From assembly GCA_028684065.1 (NCBI GenBank), contig JAQUGO010000007.1:103507-149520 (forward strand): 46,014 nt of DNA, read 5' to 3'. The notes beneath the pieces are model-generated. The model did not search any database. It saw only the letters and a list, made by a program, of their open reading frames with translations, and was not told the origin of the DNA. Origin of the DNA: Sulfurospirillaceae bacterium (GTDB lineage Bacteria > Campylobacterota > Campylobacteria > Campylobacterales > Sulfurospirillaceae). Positions 1-8,457 of this stretch are shown here, piece by piece (the stretch's first letter is position 1; every line of letters begins with the position of its first letter). The position numbers were made by a program, and so were the translations under genes.

Positions 1-362
1 ATATGTTTGAAAGTATATTAGAGCAAAAAAAAGGTGATTTATATAAATCTGTTATCGAGTTTTCAAAAGAATGGCGTAAAGATAAAATGCTAAGACGACT
101 CGAGGCTATGATGATAGTCCTTGATTGTGAACACATTTATATCCTCAGTGGTACTGGTGATGTAGTAGAACCAGAAGATGGAAAAATAGCGGCTATTGGC
201 AGTGGTGGAAACTATGCCATATCTGCTGCAAGAGCCCTTGATCGTCATGCCAACTTAGATGAAGAATTCCTTGTTAAAGAGAGTCTAAAAATTGCAAGTG
301 AATTGTGTATTTATACCAATGACAATATTAAAACTTTTGTATTAGAGAGAAATAACGCATGA
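1..362 (+). CDS. hslV: HslV protease subunit, 5'-truncated by window edge
   Basis: This is the C-terminal two thirds of the HslV (ClpQ) peptidase, the threonine-protease ring that degrades unfolded proteins together with HslU. About 119 residues are visible, against roughly 175-180 for the family. The frame runs open to the left edge, so the ATG at base 3 is an internal Met and the catalytic N-terminal Thr lies outside the window. The visible part carries HslV landmarks: an RRLEAMM-like helix, a GDVVEPEDG turn, the [11 protein letters not shown] motif and the CIYTND segment near the end. The stop overlaps the hslU start as ATGA, so the two subunits are translationally coupled. Identity rests on recalled family sequence. 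Confidence 0.95.
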   Translation, partial: MFESILEQKKGDLYKSVIEFSKEWRKDKMLRRLEAMMIVLDCEHIYILSGTGDVVEPEDGKIAAIGSGGNYAISAARALDRHANLDEEFLVKESLKIASELCIYTNDNIKTFVLERNNA

Positions 363-1684
363 ATTTAACACCAAAAGAAATTGTAGCTTATTTAGATGAA
401 TATATTATAGGGCAATTTAATGCCAAAAAATCAATTGCCATTGCCCTTAGAAATCGATACCGTAGGTTGAAACTTACAGGCAATATGGCTGAAGAAGTTA
501 TGCCAAAAAATATTTTAATGATTGGCTCTACAGGTGTAGGTAAAACAGAAATTGCACGACGTATGGCAAAAATGTTAGGACTTCCTTTTGTCAAAGTGGA
601 AGCCAGTAAATACACTGAAGTTGGTTTTGTTGGTCGAGATGTTGAATCAATGGTGCGAGACTTAATGATGGCATCAATCAATTTGGTCAAGGCTGAGCAT
701 CGTGATAAAAACCGTGACAACATTGATGATTATGTTGAAAAAACTATTATTGAGAAGCTTTTACCTCCGCTTCCAAAAGGTGCTAGTGAGGAAAAAAAAG
801 CTGATTATGAAAAAAGTTTTGAGCGTATGCGTCAAAAATTCCGTGCACAAGAAATGGATGAATTGAAAATTGAAATAGAACTTTCACAAGCAAGTTCTGA
901 TTTGGGAGATTCTTCCTTGCCTCCTGAAATGGTTAAAGTGCAAGAGTCTTTTATTAAAATCTTAGGCAGTGGACAGAGTAGTATTAAAAAAGAGATGAAA
1001 GTTAAAGATGCCAAAGAAGCACTTAAACATGAGGCTAGCGAAAAATTATTAGATATTGAAGCCGTTAAAACAGAAGCCAAAGATCGTTGCCAAAATGGTG
1101 GGATTATTTTTATCGATGAGATTGATAAAATAGCTGTTAGTGCTTCTGCTTCACATCGAAGTGATCCAAGTAAAGAAGGTGTACAACGAGATTTATTGCC
1201 AATTGTTGAAGGCTCAGATGTTAATACTAAATTTGGAACGATTAAAACAGACCATATTCTTTTTATATCAGCAGGAGCTTTTCATGTCAGTAAACCTAGT
1301 GATTTAATTCCTGAATTACAAGGCAGATTTCCCTTGCGTGTTGAACTTAGTTCATTAACAGAAGATATTTTATATCAAATTTTGACCCAACCAAAAAATT
1401 CTTTATTACGCCAGTATGAAGCTTTACTTAAAACTGAAGGAGTAGAACTTATTTTTGATAATGAAGCAATTGTTGCTATAGCGAAAATTGCTCAAATGAC
1501 CAATGAAAAAACGGAAGATATTGGTGCACGTAGATTACATACTATTATCGAAAAAGTGCTTGAAGATATCAGCTTTACAGCGGATGAACATGCAGGGAAA
1601 AGCATCCATGTCACCAAAGATTTGGTCCATGACAAACTAGACGCTATCGTTGAAAACGAAGATAGTAGTCGCTATATTTTATAA
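359..1684 (+). CDS. hslU: HslU, ATP-dependent unfoldase of the HslUV protease
   Basis: HslU (ClpY) is the AAA+ ring that recognises, unfolds and threads substrates into HslV in the cytoplasm. The 441-residue product is normal length for the family. Walker A is GSTGVGKT at about residues 56-63, and Walker B is IIFIDEIDK near residue 249. Between them lies the acidic, Glu/Lys-rich HslU-specific I domain (about residues 110-230). A sensor-like GAFH segment and the DIGARRLHT motif follow in the C-terminal half. The start is the ATGA overlap with hslV. era follows after 9 bases, so hslV-hslU-era is probably one transcript. Confidence 0.97.
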   Translation: MNLTPKEIVAYLDEYIIGQFNAKKSIAIALRNRYRRLKLTGNMAEEVMPKNILMIGSTGVGKTEIARRMAKMLGLPFVKVEASKYTEVGFVGRDVESMVRDLMMASINLVKAEHRDKNRDNIDDYVEKTIIEKLLPPLPKGASEEKKADYEKSFERMRQKFRAQEMDELKIEIELSQASSDLGDSSLPPEMVKVQESFIKILGSGQSSIKKEMKVKDAKEALKHEASEKLLDIEAVKTEAKDRCQNGGIIFIDEIDKIAVSASASHRSDPSKEGVQRDLLPIVEGSDVNTKFGTIKTDHILFISAGAFHVSKPSDLIPELQGRFPLRVELSSLTEDILYQILTQPKNSLLRQYEALLKTEGVELIFDNEAIVAIAKIAQMTNEKTEDIGARRLHTIIEKVLEDISFTADEHAGKSIHVTKDLVHDKLDAIVENEDSSRYIL

Positions 1685-1693
1685 AGTGAGATA

Positions 1694-2590
1694 ATGCAAA
1701 ACAAAACAACCCCCACAAAAGCTGGTTATGTCGCCGTTATTGGTAGACCAAATGCTGGAAAAAGTTCTCTTTTAAATTGGTTAATAGGTGAAAGACTTGC
1801 TCTTGTTTCACATAAGGCTAATGCCACACGAAAACGTCTCAATATTATTGCTATGCATGAAAATACCCAAATTATTTTCATTGATACACCAGGTATTCAT
1901 GAGCAAGAGCGATTACTTAATCAATTTATGCTTGAAGAGGCGATGAAAGCTATGGGGGATTGTGACTTAATTCTTTTTTTGTCCCCAGCAAGTGACAGTA
2001 TTCAGCATTATATTGATTTTATAGCACTTAACAAAAAAAATACTCCACATATGGTACTGCTTACTAAAACTGATACTATTTCCCAAACAGCGCTATTTGA
2101 TAAAATATCCGAATACCAAGCATATCAAGATAAATTTATCGCACTTATTCCTGCCTCAATAAAAAAAGGTTTTTCACGCGATTATCTTTTGTCTAGCATT
2201 GCAAAAGAAATGCCAGAACATCCTTTTTTATACGATCCTGAAATATTAACAACAGAAATGTCGAAAGATATCTATAAAGAATTAATTCGTGAAGCTATAT
2301 TTGAGAATACAAGTGATGAAATTCCTTATTTTGCCGATGTTATCGTTGATAAAGTTGAAGAAAAAGAGTCAATCGACAACATTTATGCTACAATAATTGT
2401 TGACAAAAAGAGCCAAAAGGGTATTTTAATAGGTAAAGATGGCAATACTATTAAGCGTATAGGCTCACACGCAAGAATAGCGATAGAAGAATTAACACAA
2501 AAACGTCTCTTTTTAAAACTTGTTGTTATTGTTAAACAAGGCTGGAGCCAAGATAAAGAAATGTTGAAAAAAATAGGTTATATTGTTTAA
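1694..2590 (+). CDS. era: GTPase Era, 16S rRNA maturation and 30S assembly factor
   Basis: Era is a small GTPase that binds the 3' end of 16S rRNA and helps small-subunit assembly. The 298-residue protein has G1 GRPNAGKSS at residues 17-25, G3 DTPG near 64-67, and TKTD in the G4 position near 123 (Thr replaces the more usual Asn). The C-terminal KH domain carries GILIGKDGNTIKRIG, the RNA-binding loop. Length and domain order match the family. It lies 9 bases after hslU and is the last gene before a promoter-like interval, so it probably closes the hslVU-era operon. Confidence 0.96.
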   Translation: MQNKTTPTKAGYVAVIGRPNAGKSSLLNWLIGERLALVSHKANATRKRLNIIAMHENTQIIFIDTPGIHEQERLLNQFMLEEAMKAMGDCDLILFLSPASDSIQHYIDFIALNKKNTPHMVLLTKTDTISQTALFDKISEYQAYQDKFIALIPASIKKGFSRDYLLSSIAKEMPEHPFLYDPEILTTEMSKDIYKELIREAIFENTSDEIPYFADVIVDKVEEKESIDNIYATIIVDKKSQKGILIGKDGNTIKRIGSHARIAIEELTQKRLFLKLVVIVKQGWSQDKEMLKKIGYIV

Positions 2591-2601
2591 AAAAGAAAAT
2601 A

Positions 2602-2610
2602 TGTTATAAT
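2602..2610 (+). promoter_or_regulatory. Extended -10 promoter for the msh-like operon
   Basis: The sequence TGTTATAAT is a perfect -10 hexamer (TATAAT, 2605-2610) with the upstream TG of an extended -10 element. It stands in the 67-base gap between era and the first msh-like gene, about 48 bases before its ATG. I see no convincing -35 box, which is common in Campylobacterota. A ribosome binding site (AAGAGG) precedes the ATG at 2658. Confidence 0.55.
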
Positions 2611-2611
2611 A

Positions 2612-2629
2612 ATTATCTTAGAAGATAAT
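2612..2629. promoter_or_regulatory. 18-base inverted repeat just downstream of the msh promoter
   Basis: ATTATCTTAGAAGATAAT consists of two perfect 8-base arms separated by AG. It begins one base after the -10 hexamer, so it would cover about +1 to +20 of the transcript. That is a typical operator position, or it could form a short 5' hairpin in the RNA. It has no T-run, so it is not an obvious terminator for era. No regulator can be named from sequence. Confidence 0.4.
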
Positions 2630-2657
2630 AAATTTTTAAAATAAAGAGGTTTTAAAA

Positions 2658-4184
2658 ATGGCTAAAGCTGAAGACAAGCGTTATAGCTCAGAAATTATAT
2701 CTATAGACCCTTTATCTCTGGCGTCCTATGCATATTCTAAAAATGAAATTAAACTTCAAAAAATAGAAAAGAGTGATAAAAATTCTTTTTATATCTCGTA
2801 TATTCAAACACGTGATGTTATCAGTGCAACAGTTGACATCAGTAGAAATATCCCAGATAGTGACTTAAAAGATGCTATTGAAATCAAAGTCTATGACGAA
2901 TTAGCCCTCGATTCTTCTATTGAATATGCTATTACCTATCTTGAGACAGAATCAAAAGATTCAAAGAATAGAACTTTTAATATTTTTATTATCGACCTAA
3001 GCCTTGTTACCTCTAAATTAGCACCTATTAAAGAAAAAACAAAATATATTGATTATGTTACAACAGCACCTTTTTTAGTTAAATCATTGTATCGTAAAAA
3101 TTTTATTGAGCCTGAAGGTACACACTGCTTTATCTATTTTCAGAAAAATGATGCTTTTTTAGCTATTTATAAAGGTGGAGAATATATTTACTCAAAATCC
3201 TTACATTATTCTCTTAAAGAAATCAATGAAAAATTTTGTGAACTCATTGGCGAAAGAGTCGATGAAGAAGATTTTAATCGAATTTTAACAAGTGAGGGTC
3301 TAAAAGCAACCAATTCAGTATATCAACAAAATTTGATGCAACTTTTTGGTGAGATTTTTTTATATATTAATGATGTTTTAGTTTTTACAAAGCGTTCTTA
3401 TAATATTGATTTTATAGATAGAATGTATATTGGTTCTGAAATTGGATCGTTTGCCGGGATTGAAGAATATGCTAAAAGTTATTTAGGTCTTGAAGCCTTT
3501 GAATTTAACTTTAGTATCGCTATTAACTCTAAAGAGTGGTACATTGATCAAATTCATATCTTAATGATGCTCAGTGCACAAATATATATGGAAAATCCAG
3601 ATGATAATCTCAATTTTTCTATTTATAAAAGACCACCACCATTACAACAAAGACCTGCCGGCAAGTTGCTAGGTGTTTTAATCGCTAGTATTGTTATTTC
3701 GCTTGCTTATCCTGCATATCAGTTGGGTTATCAAGCCTATCTTAATATTGTTTTATCTAAAACAACATCTGATTATAATGAAATCTTTAAAAAAACATCT
3801 GATATTAGACAACAACTTGCTACGTTAAAAATAGAAAAAGAAAAAATTGATTCTTTATTAAAGAATGAAACTTCAAAATTTGAATTTAGAAAAAAACTTT
3901 TAAATGAAATTTACACTAAAAAAATTACTTACCCAATGAAAGCACGTATACTTTTAGAAATTTTTGAATTAACCAATGCCAATGAATGTAAAATTGACTC
4001 TCTAGAATTTAAGAAAAATATCCTTTCATTGTCTATTCGTAATAAAAGTGAAAAAAAGATTACAGAGTTTATTAAAGACTTAACAGCACTCAAGAAATAT
4101 AAAATAAATACCGATAAAATTATTAAGGACGATACTTTAAAACTCTATACGAGCACCATATCAATAGGATTAAATGATGAGTAG
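2658..4184 (+). CDS. MshI-like PilM/PilN fusion protein of a type IV pilus-like assembly system
   Basis: This 508-residue protein joins a divergent actin-like (PilM/GspL-type) cytoplasmic region (about residues 1-310) to a PilN-like part. The second part has one membrane helix (about 334-360), a coiled-coil segment rich in Lys/Glu/Ile, and a small alpha/beta domain at the end. That is the MshI architecture, which links the cytoplasmic ATPase side to the periplasmic PilO/PilP side of the machine. Sequence similarity to named families is weak by eye. The call depends mainly on topology and on the gene order that follows (PilO-like, small periplasmic protein, secretin, AAA ATPase, TPR, GspE, GspF). 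It overlaps the next gene by 11 bases. Confidence 0.7.
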   Translation: MAKAEDKRYSSEIISIDPLSLASYAYSKNEIKLQKIEKSDKNSFYISYIQTRDVISATVDISRNIPDSDLKDAIEIKVYDELALDSSIEYAITYLETESKDSKNRTFNIFIIDLSLVTSKLAPIKEKTKYIDYVTTAPFLVKSLYRKNFIEPEGTHCFIYFQKNDAFLAIYKGGEYIYSKSLHYSLKEINEKFCELIGERVDEEDFNRILTSEGLKATNSVYQQNLMQLFGEIFLYINDVLVFTKRSYNIDFIDRMYIGSEIGSFAGIEEYAKSYLGLEAFEFNFSIAINSKEWYIDQIHILMMLSAQIYMENPDDNLNFSIYKRPPPLQQRPAGKLLGVLIASIVISLAYPAYQLGYQAYLNIVLSKTTSDYNEIFKKTSDIRQQLATLKIEKEKIDSLLKNETSKFEFRKKLLNEIYTKKITYPMKARILLEIFELTNANECKIDSLEFKKNILSLSIRNKSEKKITEFIKDLTALKKYKINTDKIIKDDTLKLYTSTISIGLNDE

Positions 4185-4824
4185 TTTCGATACCCTTTTT
4201 GATAAAATGGATCAATTTTTAGATGGTAAAAAAAATAGTGAGTTGAGTTTAATATTTATGTTACTATTCGCCATAGTTGGCTTTATCTCTTATAGCTATA
4301 TTTACCCTGTAACAGATCGAGTATTAAAACAAACAATACGTGACTCAAAAGCTATGGAAAAAAAGCTGCAAGATGAAAAATCTTATTTAGCTTCTGTTTC
4401 TAGAGAAGGTGATGAAAACTTTTTTATTAAAAAAGTTAAAAATGATATCGAAAATTCAAAAGTTCTTTTGGAAAAAACGACTTACACTAATGCTTATGTT
4501 GACAATAAACTCAAGGAACTCTCTTATTTACTTTTCAATGATGAGAATTGGGCAAAATTTTTAAATTCAATCACGCAACTTGCCCACAAATATGCAGTCA
4601 ATATAAAAGTCATTGAGAATAAAATAAATGAACCAAGTATGCAAAAAATAGAACAAATTTTAAATTTAAAAGTTGATTTTAGTGGCTCTTTTGCACATAC
4701 AATGAAATTTATTAATGCCATTGAGGAAAGTGAATTAGTAGTGGATGTATACGATCTTAATTGTACTGGACAAAAAAACATTGCTGGACAAGTTAATATA
4801 GCTGTTTGGGGGATGAAGTATTGA
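4174..4824 (+). CDS. MshJ/PilO-like inner-membrane alignment protein
   Basis: The 216-residue protein has a short cytoplasmic N-terminus, one strong transmembrane helix at about residues 24-45 (ending in a YIYPV-like turn), a coiled coil from about 55 to 110 and a small C-terminal alpha/beta domain. This is the PilO/MshJ plan, the partner of PilN in the inner-membrane alignment complex of type IV pili and type II secretion. No catalytic motif is expected or seen. It starts inside the end of the preceding gene, and its stop TGA overlaps the next gene's TTG start. Confidence 0.65.
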   Translation: MMSSFDTLFDKMDQFLDGKKNSELSLIFMLLFAIVGFISYSYIYPVTDRVLKQTIRDSKAMEKKLQDEKSYLASVSREGDENFFIKKVKNDIENSKVLLEKTTYTNAYVDNKLKELSYLLFNDENWAKFLNSITQLAHKYAVNIKVIENKINEPSMQKIEQILNLKVDFSGSFAHTMKFINAIEESELVVDVYDLNCTGQKNIAGQVNIAVWGMKY

Positions 4825-5246
4825 AAACTTTACAAATTACACTTTATTGCACCATACTTTTGATAGATGTTGTTTTTGCGAAAGATACCTTATCTATGGG
4901 TAATGAAGTCAAAGAGTATGATACAATTTTTGAAAAAATTGCAGAAAAGAGAATAGGTATTGAAGCTTCTGCCATTGATACACTTGCAAATCCATTTATA
5001 GTTATTTATGAAAATGCTAATGGCATTGATGGCAATGTCACACACAAACCATTGTTTATTTTAGAAGCAACCTTAAATCAAAAAGCTAAAATAAATGGTA
5101 ATTGGTATGCTCTTCGAGATAAGGTTGATACTTTTAAACTGATTTCAATTAAACCAGATAGCGTTATTTTACAAAATGAAACTGATAGAAAAGAAATTTT
5201 TATAAGGACCACAGATGAAAGTAACATCAAAATATTTTCCAAATAA
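4821..5246 (+). CDS. MshK/CtsR-position small periplasmic protein
   Basis: This is a small protein of 141 residues whose best start is TTG at 4821. It overlaps the previous stop as TTGA, has GGGGGA upstream, and yields a clean signal peptide with cleavage likely after VVFA. A TTG at 4806 is possible but adds five residues before the signal. The mature part contains a short beta-rich domain (I-N-G-x-W-Y-x-L then V-x-L-I-x-I and V-x-L), which resembles PilP/GspC/MshK pilotin-like domains that bind the secretin. It occupies the mshK position and, in Campylobacter terms, the ctsR position directly before the secretin. It overlaps the secretin gene by 32 bases. Confidence 0.55.
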   Translation: MKTLQITLYCTILLIDVVFAKDTLSMGNEVKEYDTIFEKIAEKRIGIEASAIDTLANPFIVIYENANGIDGNVTHKPLFILEATLNQKAKINGNWYALRDKVDTFKLISIKPDSVILQNETDRKEIFIRTTDESNIKIFSK

Positions 5247-6738
5247 ATTGATTGTATTAGCGGCTATTTTAGCCCTAGGTCTAACTACCTTAAGTGCTGT
5301 AGAAAAAACAAAAACCTGTGAATACAGAACATTTAATATTAAAACCAATAATAAAGCAACAGGTAGTGAACTCCTTTCTGAACTTGCAGACATGTGTAAC
5401 TTTAGTATTGTACTTAAAGATAATGAGGCTGCTAAAATTCTTGAAAAAAACTTAAGTGGTATTAATATTAAAAACCTCTCCTTGGTAGAAATTTTTCAAA
5501 TTGTTTTGTCAGACAATGATCTTTTTTATTCTTATGATCAAAATTTTCTTAAAATATCTGCCTTAAGCACACGAACTTTTAAAGTTGATTATATTACCTC
5601 TATTCGGGCAGGACAAGCAATTCTTAATGCATCTGTTGATGCATCCCCTACTGAAGAAGGTGGCAAGCGTGATACAACAACGCAAGCTCAGAATATGATA
5701 ACGTCCAATGATACCTTTGATTTTTGGAAAACGATTTCTACTGAATTAATTGCCATATTAAATACTGGTGCAGAGGGTTATAAAACACAAGCTCCTGTTA
5801 TCAACCCAAATGCAGGTATTATTACTATTACTGCTACTAAAAAACAATTAAGTCGGGTAGAAGAGTATATAAGCCTTTTAGAAGAACGTTTACATAGACA
5901 AGTGCTCATTGATGTATCAATTATTTCAGTTGACCTTAGTGCTAGCAATAATACAGGTGTTGATTGGAGTAAATTTTCATTAGGTATCAATAGTAGTACA
6001 ATTTTTAATAATAGTAATCAAGCACAAGCTATGCATACAACAAGTTCTCTTTATGATGCATCAATAACACCATCGATTAATGCTAATAATTTAACAGTTG
6101 TTAACGACGGTATTTTCACTATAACAGGTCTAATCGATTTTTTAGCCAGTAATGGAGAAACTAAAGTAGTTTCTAGCCCTAAAATACTCACACTCAATAA
6201 TCAACAAGCACTTATCACAATTGGTGACAACATCAATTATCGTGTTCCCAAAGAGACAGCCAATACTGCTGCAACAGCTAATACAACATTGACAACTACC
6301 TATACTAATTATTCTATCTTTATTGGTGTTTTACTTAATATTACACCAGAAATTTCAGAAAACAATGAAATTATTTTACGAATCAACCCTTCTGTTAGTA
6401 ACTTTAAATATGCTGATGATGATGCACGTACCACTACAGGTACTTCAAGAGAAATTGCCCCAGATACAAAAGAGAAAAAACTTTCTACTGTTGTCAAAGT
6501 GAAAGACGGTAGTACTATCATCTTAGGTGGTCTTATCACTGATAGTAAAGGTAAAGATGATAATAGTGTACCTCTTCTTAGTAGTATACCAATTTTAGGA
6601 GAAGCATTTAAACACTCATCAGATACGCTTAAAAAAAGTGAACTTATCTTTGTTATTACCCCTAAAATTATTGGGGTAAAAGGAACAGATAAAGCAACAT
6701 TAAAAGATTTGGGATTTAGTCAAAAAATCTATGAATAA
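5215..6738 (+). CDS. MshL/CtsD-type outer-membrane secretin
   Basis: This is the outer-membrane pore of the pilus-like system. The 507-residue precursor has a signal peptide (residues 1 to about 28, ending LTTLSA). Next comes an N0/STN-like domain with TGSELLSELADMCNF, then a secretin N domain with ITATKKQLSRVEEYI. The C-terminal secretin barrel contains KVKDGSTIILGGLI and the PLLSSIPILGEAFK signature. A Ser/Asn/Thr-rich stretch around residues 255-290 is typical of MshL-type secretins. AAGGACC precedes the ATG, which lies within the upstream gene. It corresponds in position to C. jejuni ctsD, which is needed for natural transformation. Confidence 0.88.
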   Translation: MKVTSKYFPNKLIVLAAILALGLTTLSAVEKTKTCEYRTFNIKTNNKATGSELLSELADMCNFSIVLKDNEAAKILEKNLSGINIKNLSLVEIFQIVLSDNDLFYSYDQNFLKISALSTRTFKVDYITSIRAGQAILNASVDASPTEEGGKRDTTTQAQNMITSNDTFDFWKTISTELIAILNTGAEGYKTQAPVINPNAGIITITATKKQLSRVEEYISLLEERLHRQVLIDVSIISVDLSASNNTGVDWSKFSLGINSSTIFNNSNQAQAMHTTSSLYDASITPSINANNLTVVNDGIFTITGLIDFLASNGETKVVSSPKILTLNNQQALITIGDNINYRVPKETANTAATANTTLTTTYTNYSIFIGVLLNITPEISENNEIILRINPSVSNFKYADDDARTTTGTSREIAPDTKEKKLSTVVKVKDGSTIILGGLITDSKGKDDNSVPLLSSIPILGEAFKHSSDTLKKSELIFVITPKIIGVKGTDKATLKDLGFSQKIYE

Positions 6739-7540
6739 TAATTATAGTCATTTAAAATCCATTTTTGTGGATGGTGAGGTATTTGATTATGTTAATTTAG
6801 ACCAGTCAGCAATTACATATGATAAACTGGTCCAAACACTGGATAAACCTCTAAAATTAATACTTTTTTATGGAAAACCTGGTACAGGAAAGACTTTTCT
6901 GTTGCAAAAGATTTATAATGATTTGAAGCAGAAAAAAAAGATTATTTTTTTTCCAAGACCTTTTTTTGATGAAAAAATTTTTATCAAGTCGTTATATGAA
7001 AATACATTTGATGAAATTGCACCAGAGATATCAACCTACGATGAATTTCTCTCTTTAGTTAGTAAGCGTATCACAAAAGGTGAAAATTCAATTACTGTTT
7101 TGATTGATGAAGCACAGCTATACCCAGGTGAATTAATTGAAAAAATAAGACTTATGGCAGATTCTCGTCTTTTTAAATTTTTATTTACGGTGCATAAGAC
7201 AGAGAAAGAAGATATTTTAGCAAAGGATTATTTCCAAACACGAATTTGGGAAACGATTGAAATTGATAATGCTTCTTTAAATGAAATTAAAACGTATATC
7301 GAAAAAAAGCTTCTGTTCCACAATCGTTTTGAGTTTCTTAACCTTTTTAAAGAAAAACATTACAAATTAATTCTTCATTTTACTCGAGGAAATCTTCGAA
7401 CAATCAATAAACTCATGTATAAACTCTTTGAAATTTTAGAGTATTATGACCATACAAAACCTTCTAGCATTAAAGCAAATTCTTTACACGTAAAATATAT
7501 TGAAATGGCAGGAATTAGTCTAGGGATGATTCATGCTTAG
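6731..7540 (+). CDS. MshM/CtsP-like AAA ATPase (ExeA family without peptidoglycan-binding domain)
   Basis: This is a 269-residue cytoplasmic P-loop ATPase of the ExeA/MshM type. Walker A is GKPGTGKT at residues 48-55 and Walker B is ITVLIDEAQ near residue 118, followed by sensor-like and winged-helix-like segments (HFTRGNLRTINKLM). ExeA proteins of type II secretion carry an extra periplasmic peptidoglycan-binding part; this one ends after the ATPase module and has no membrane helix. It overlaps the secretin gene by 8 bases and the next gene by 8 bases. It sits where C. jejuni has ctsP. Confidence 0.78.
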   Translation: MNNNYSHLKSIFVDGEVFDYVNLDQSAITYDKLVQTLDKPLKLILFYGKPGTGKTFLLQKIYNDLKQKKKIIFFPRPFFDEKIFIKSLYENTFDEIAPEISTYDEFLSLVSKRITKGENSITVLIDEAQLYPGELIEKIRLMADSRLFKFLFTVHKTEKEDILAKDYFQTRIWETIEIDNASLNEIKTYIEKKLLFHNRFEFLNLFKEKHYKLILHFTRGNLRTINKLMYKLFEILEYYDHTKPSSIKANSLHVKYIEMAGISLGMIHA

Positions 7541-8396
7541 TGCCTCTGAAATCGCTGAACTTGAAAAAAAAGTTCAACATTATCGTTTAAAACGCACTTT
7601 ACACGTTTTAGTATACGTATTCTTATTTCTTACACTTATTGGTACTTCTATTTATTTATATGTTTTATTTAATAATAAAACAATTTTAAAAGATTCACAC
7701 ATTGAAGATAATGTAACTACAATGATTCAAGATAAAACGGATACTCCAGAACAAAAATTGATTATACCCACTACAACAACAGCTATTCAAGATGACAAAT
7801 TGCTATCTGCTGATGAAAATGAAACAAGTTCACCTTTAAATGAGACATTAGAATTGCATCTTCCTTTGATTGTAACTTCAAACAATAAAACAGTAAAAGA
7901 ACAAAGCGAATCAAATATAATACCCAAAGAAGAGGAAATTCCTAAAAAAACCTTTGCACGCAAACCACTTACAAAAATAGAAGAACCCTATTATCGTAGT
8001 AATGAAGAAAAAATTGAATCTACTATGCTTGCTCCACCTTCTATTTTATCAGATGATGCTGTTAAAAGTAAAATCACTATCGAAACACAAGAGATAAATT
8101 CTATTCAATATCTCAAAGAAAAATATGAAAAAACACACAATATTATTTTTGCATTAATGCTTGCTGAAGAGTATTATCTTAATAAAAATTATGATGAAAG
8201 TCTCAAATGGGCACTTATGGCCAATTCTATTGATGCAGAGAATGAAAAAAGTTGGCTATGGTTTGCAAAATCAAAAATGAAATCAGGTAAAAAAGATGAT
8301 GCTATAACTGCACTACAAGCCTATCTCAAAAACAATAAGTCAAATGCAGCTCAATCTTTGTTAAACCAAATCACAATAGGTGAATTTCATGAGTAA
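7533..8396 (+). CDS. MshN/CtsX-position membrane protein with C-terminal TPR repeats
   Basis: The 287-residue protein has a short basic cytoplasmic N-terminus, one transmembrane helix at about residues 21-46, a long low-complexity Thr/Glu/Lys linker (about 50-190), and a C-terminal helical region with TPR-like repeats (ALMLAEEYYLNKNYDESLKWA, then the AENEKSWLWFAKSKMKSG type). This matches MshN, an inner-membrane bitopic protein with periplasmic TPRs. In C. jejuni the ctsX membrane protein holds this position next to ctsP. The linker is poorly conserved and carries no domain I recognise. It overlaps mshM by 8 bases. Confidence 0.65.
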   Translation: MLSASEIAELEKKVQHYRLKRTLHVLVYVFLFLTLIGTSIYLYVLFNNKTILKDSHIEDNVTTMIQDKTDTPEQKLIIPTTTTAIQDDKLLSADENETSSPLNETLELHLPLIVTSNNKTVKEQSESNIIPKEEEIPKKTFARKPLTKIEEPYYRSNEEKIESTMLAPPSILSDDAVKSKITIETQEINSIQYLKEKYEKTHNIIFALMLAEEYYLNKNYDESLKWALMANSIDAENEKSWLWFAKSKMKSGKKDDAITALQAYLKNNKSNAAQSLLNQITIGEFHE

Positions 8397-8421
8397 TATT
8401 TTACTTGTCTACTCAAAAAAT

Positions 8422-8429
8422 GGTACAAT
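8422..8429 (+). promoter_or_regulatory. Possible internal extended -10 promoter before the assembly ATPase
   Basis: GGTACAAT preceded by T gives a TG-G-TACAAT extended -10 element in the only real gap of the cluster (61 bases between the TPR gene and the ATPase gene). Transcription would start near 8436, about 22 bases before the ATG at 8458. It could let the ATPase and platform genes be expressed separately from the envelope genes. No -35 box is obvious. Confidence 0.35.
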
Positions 8430-8457
8430 GATAAAAATTTGTTTAGATTGGTAAAAT

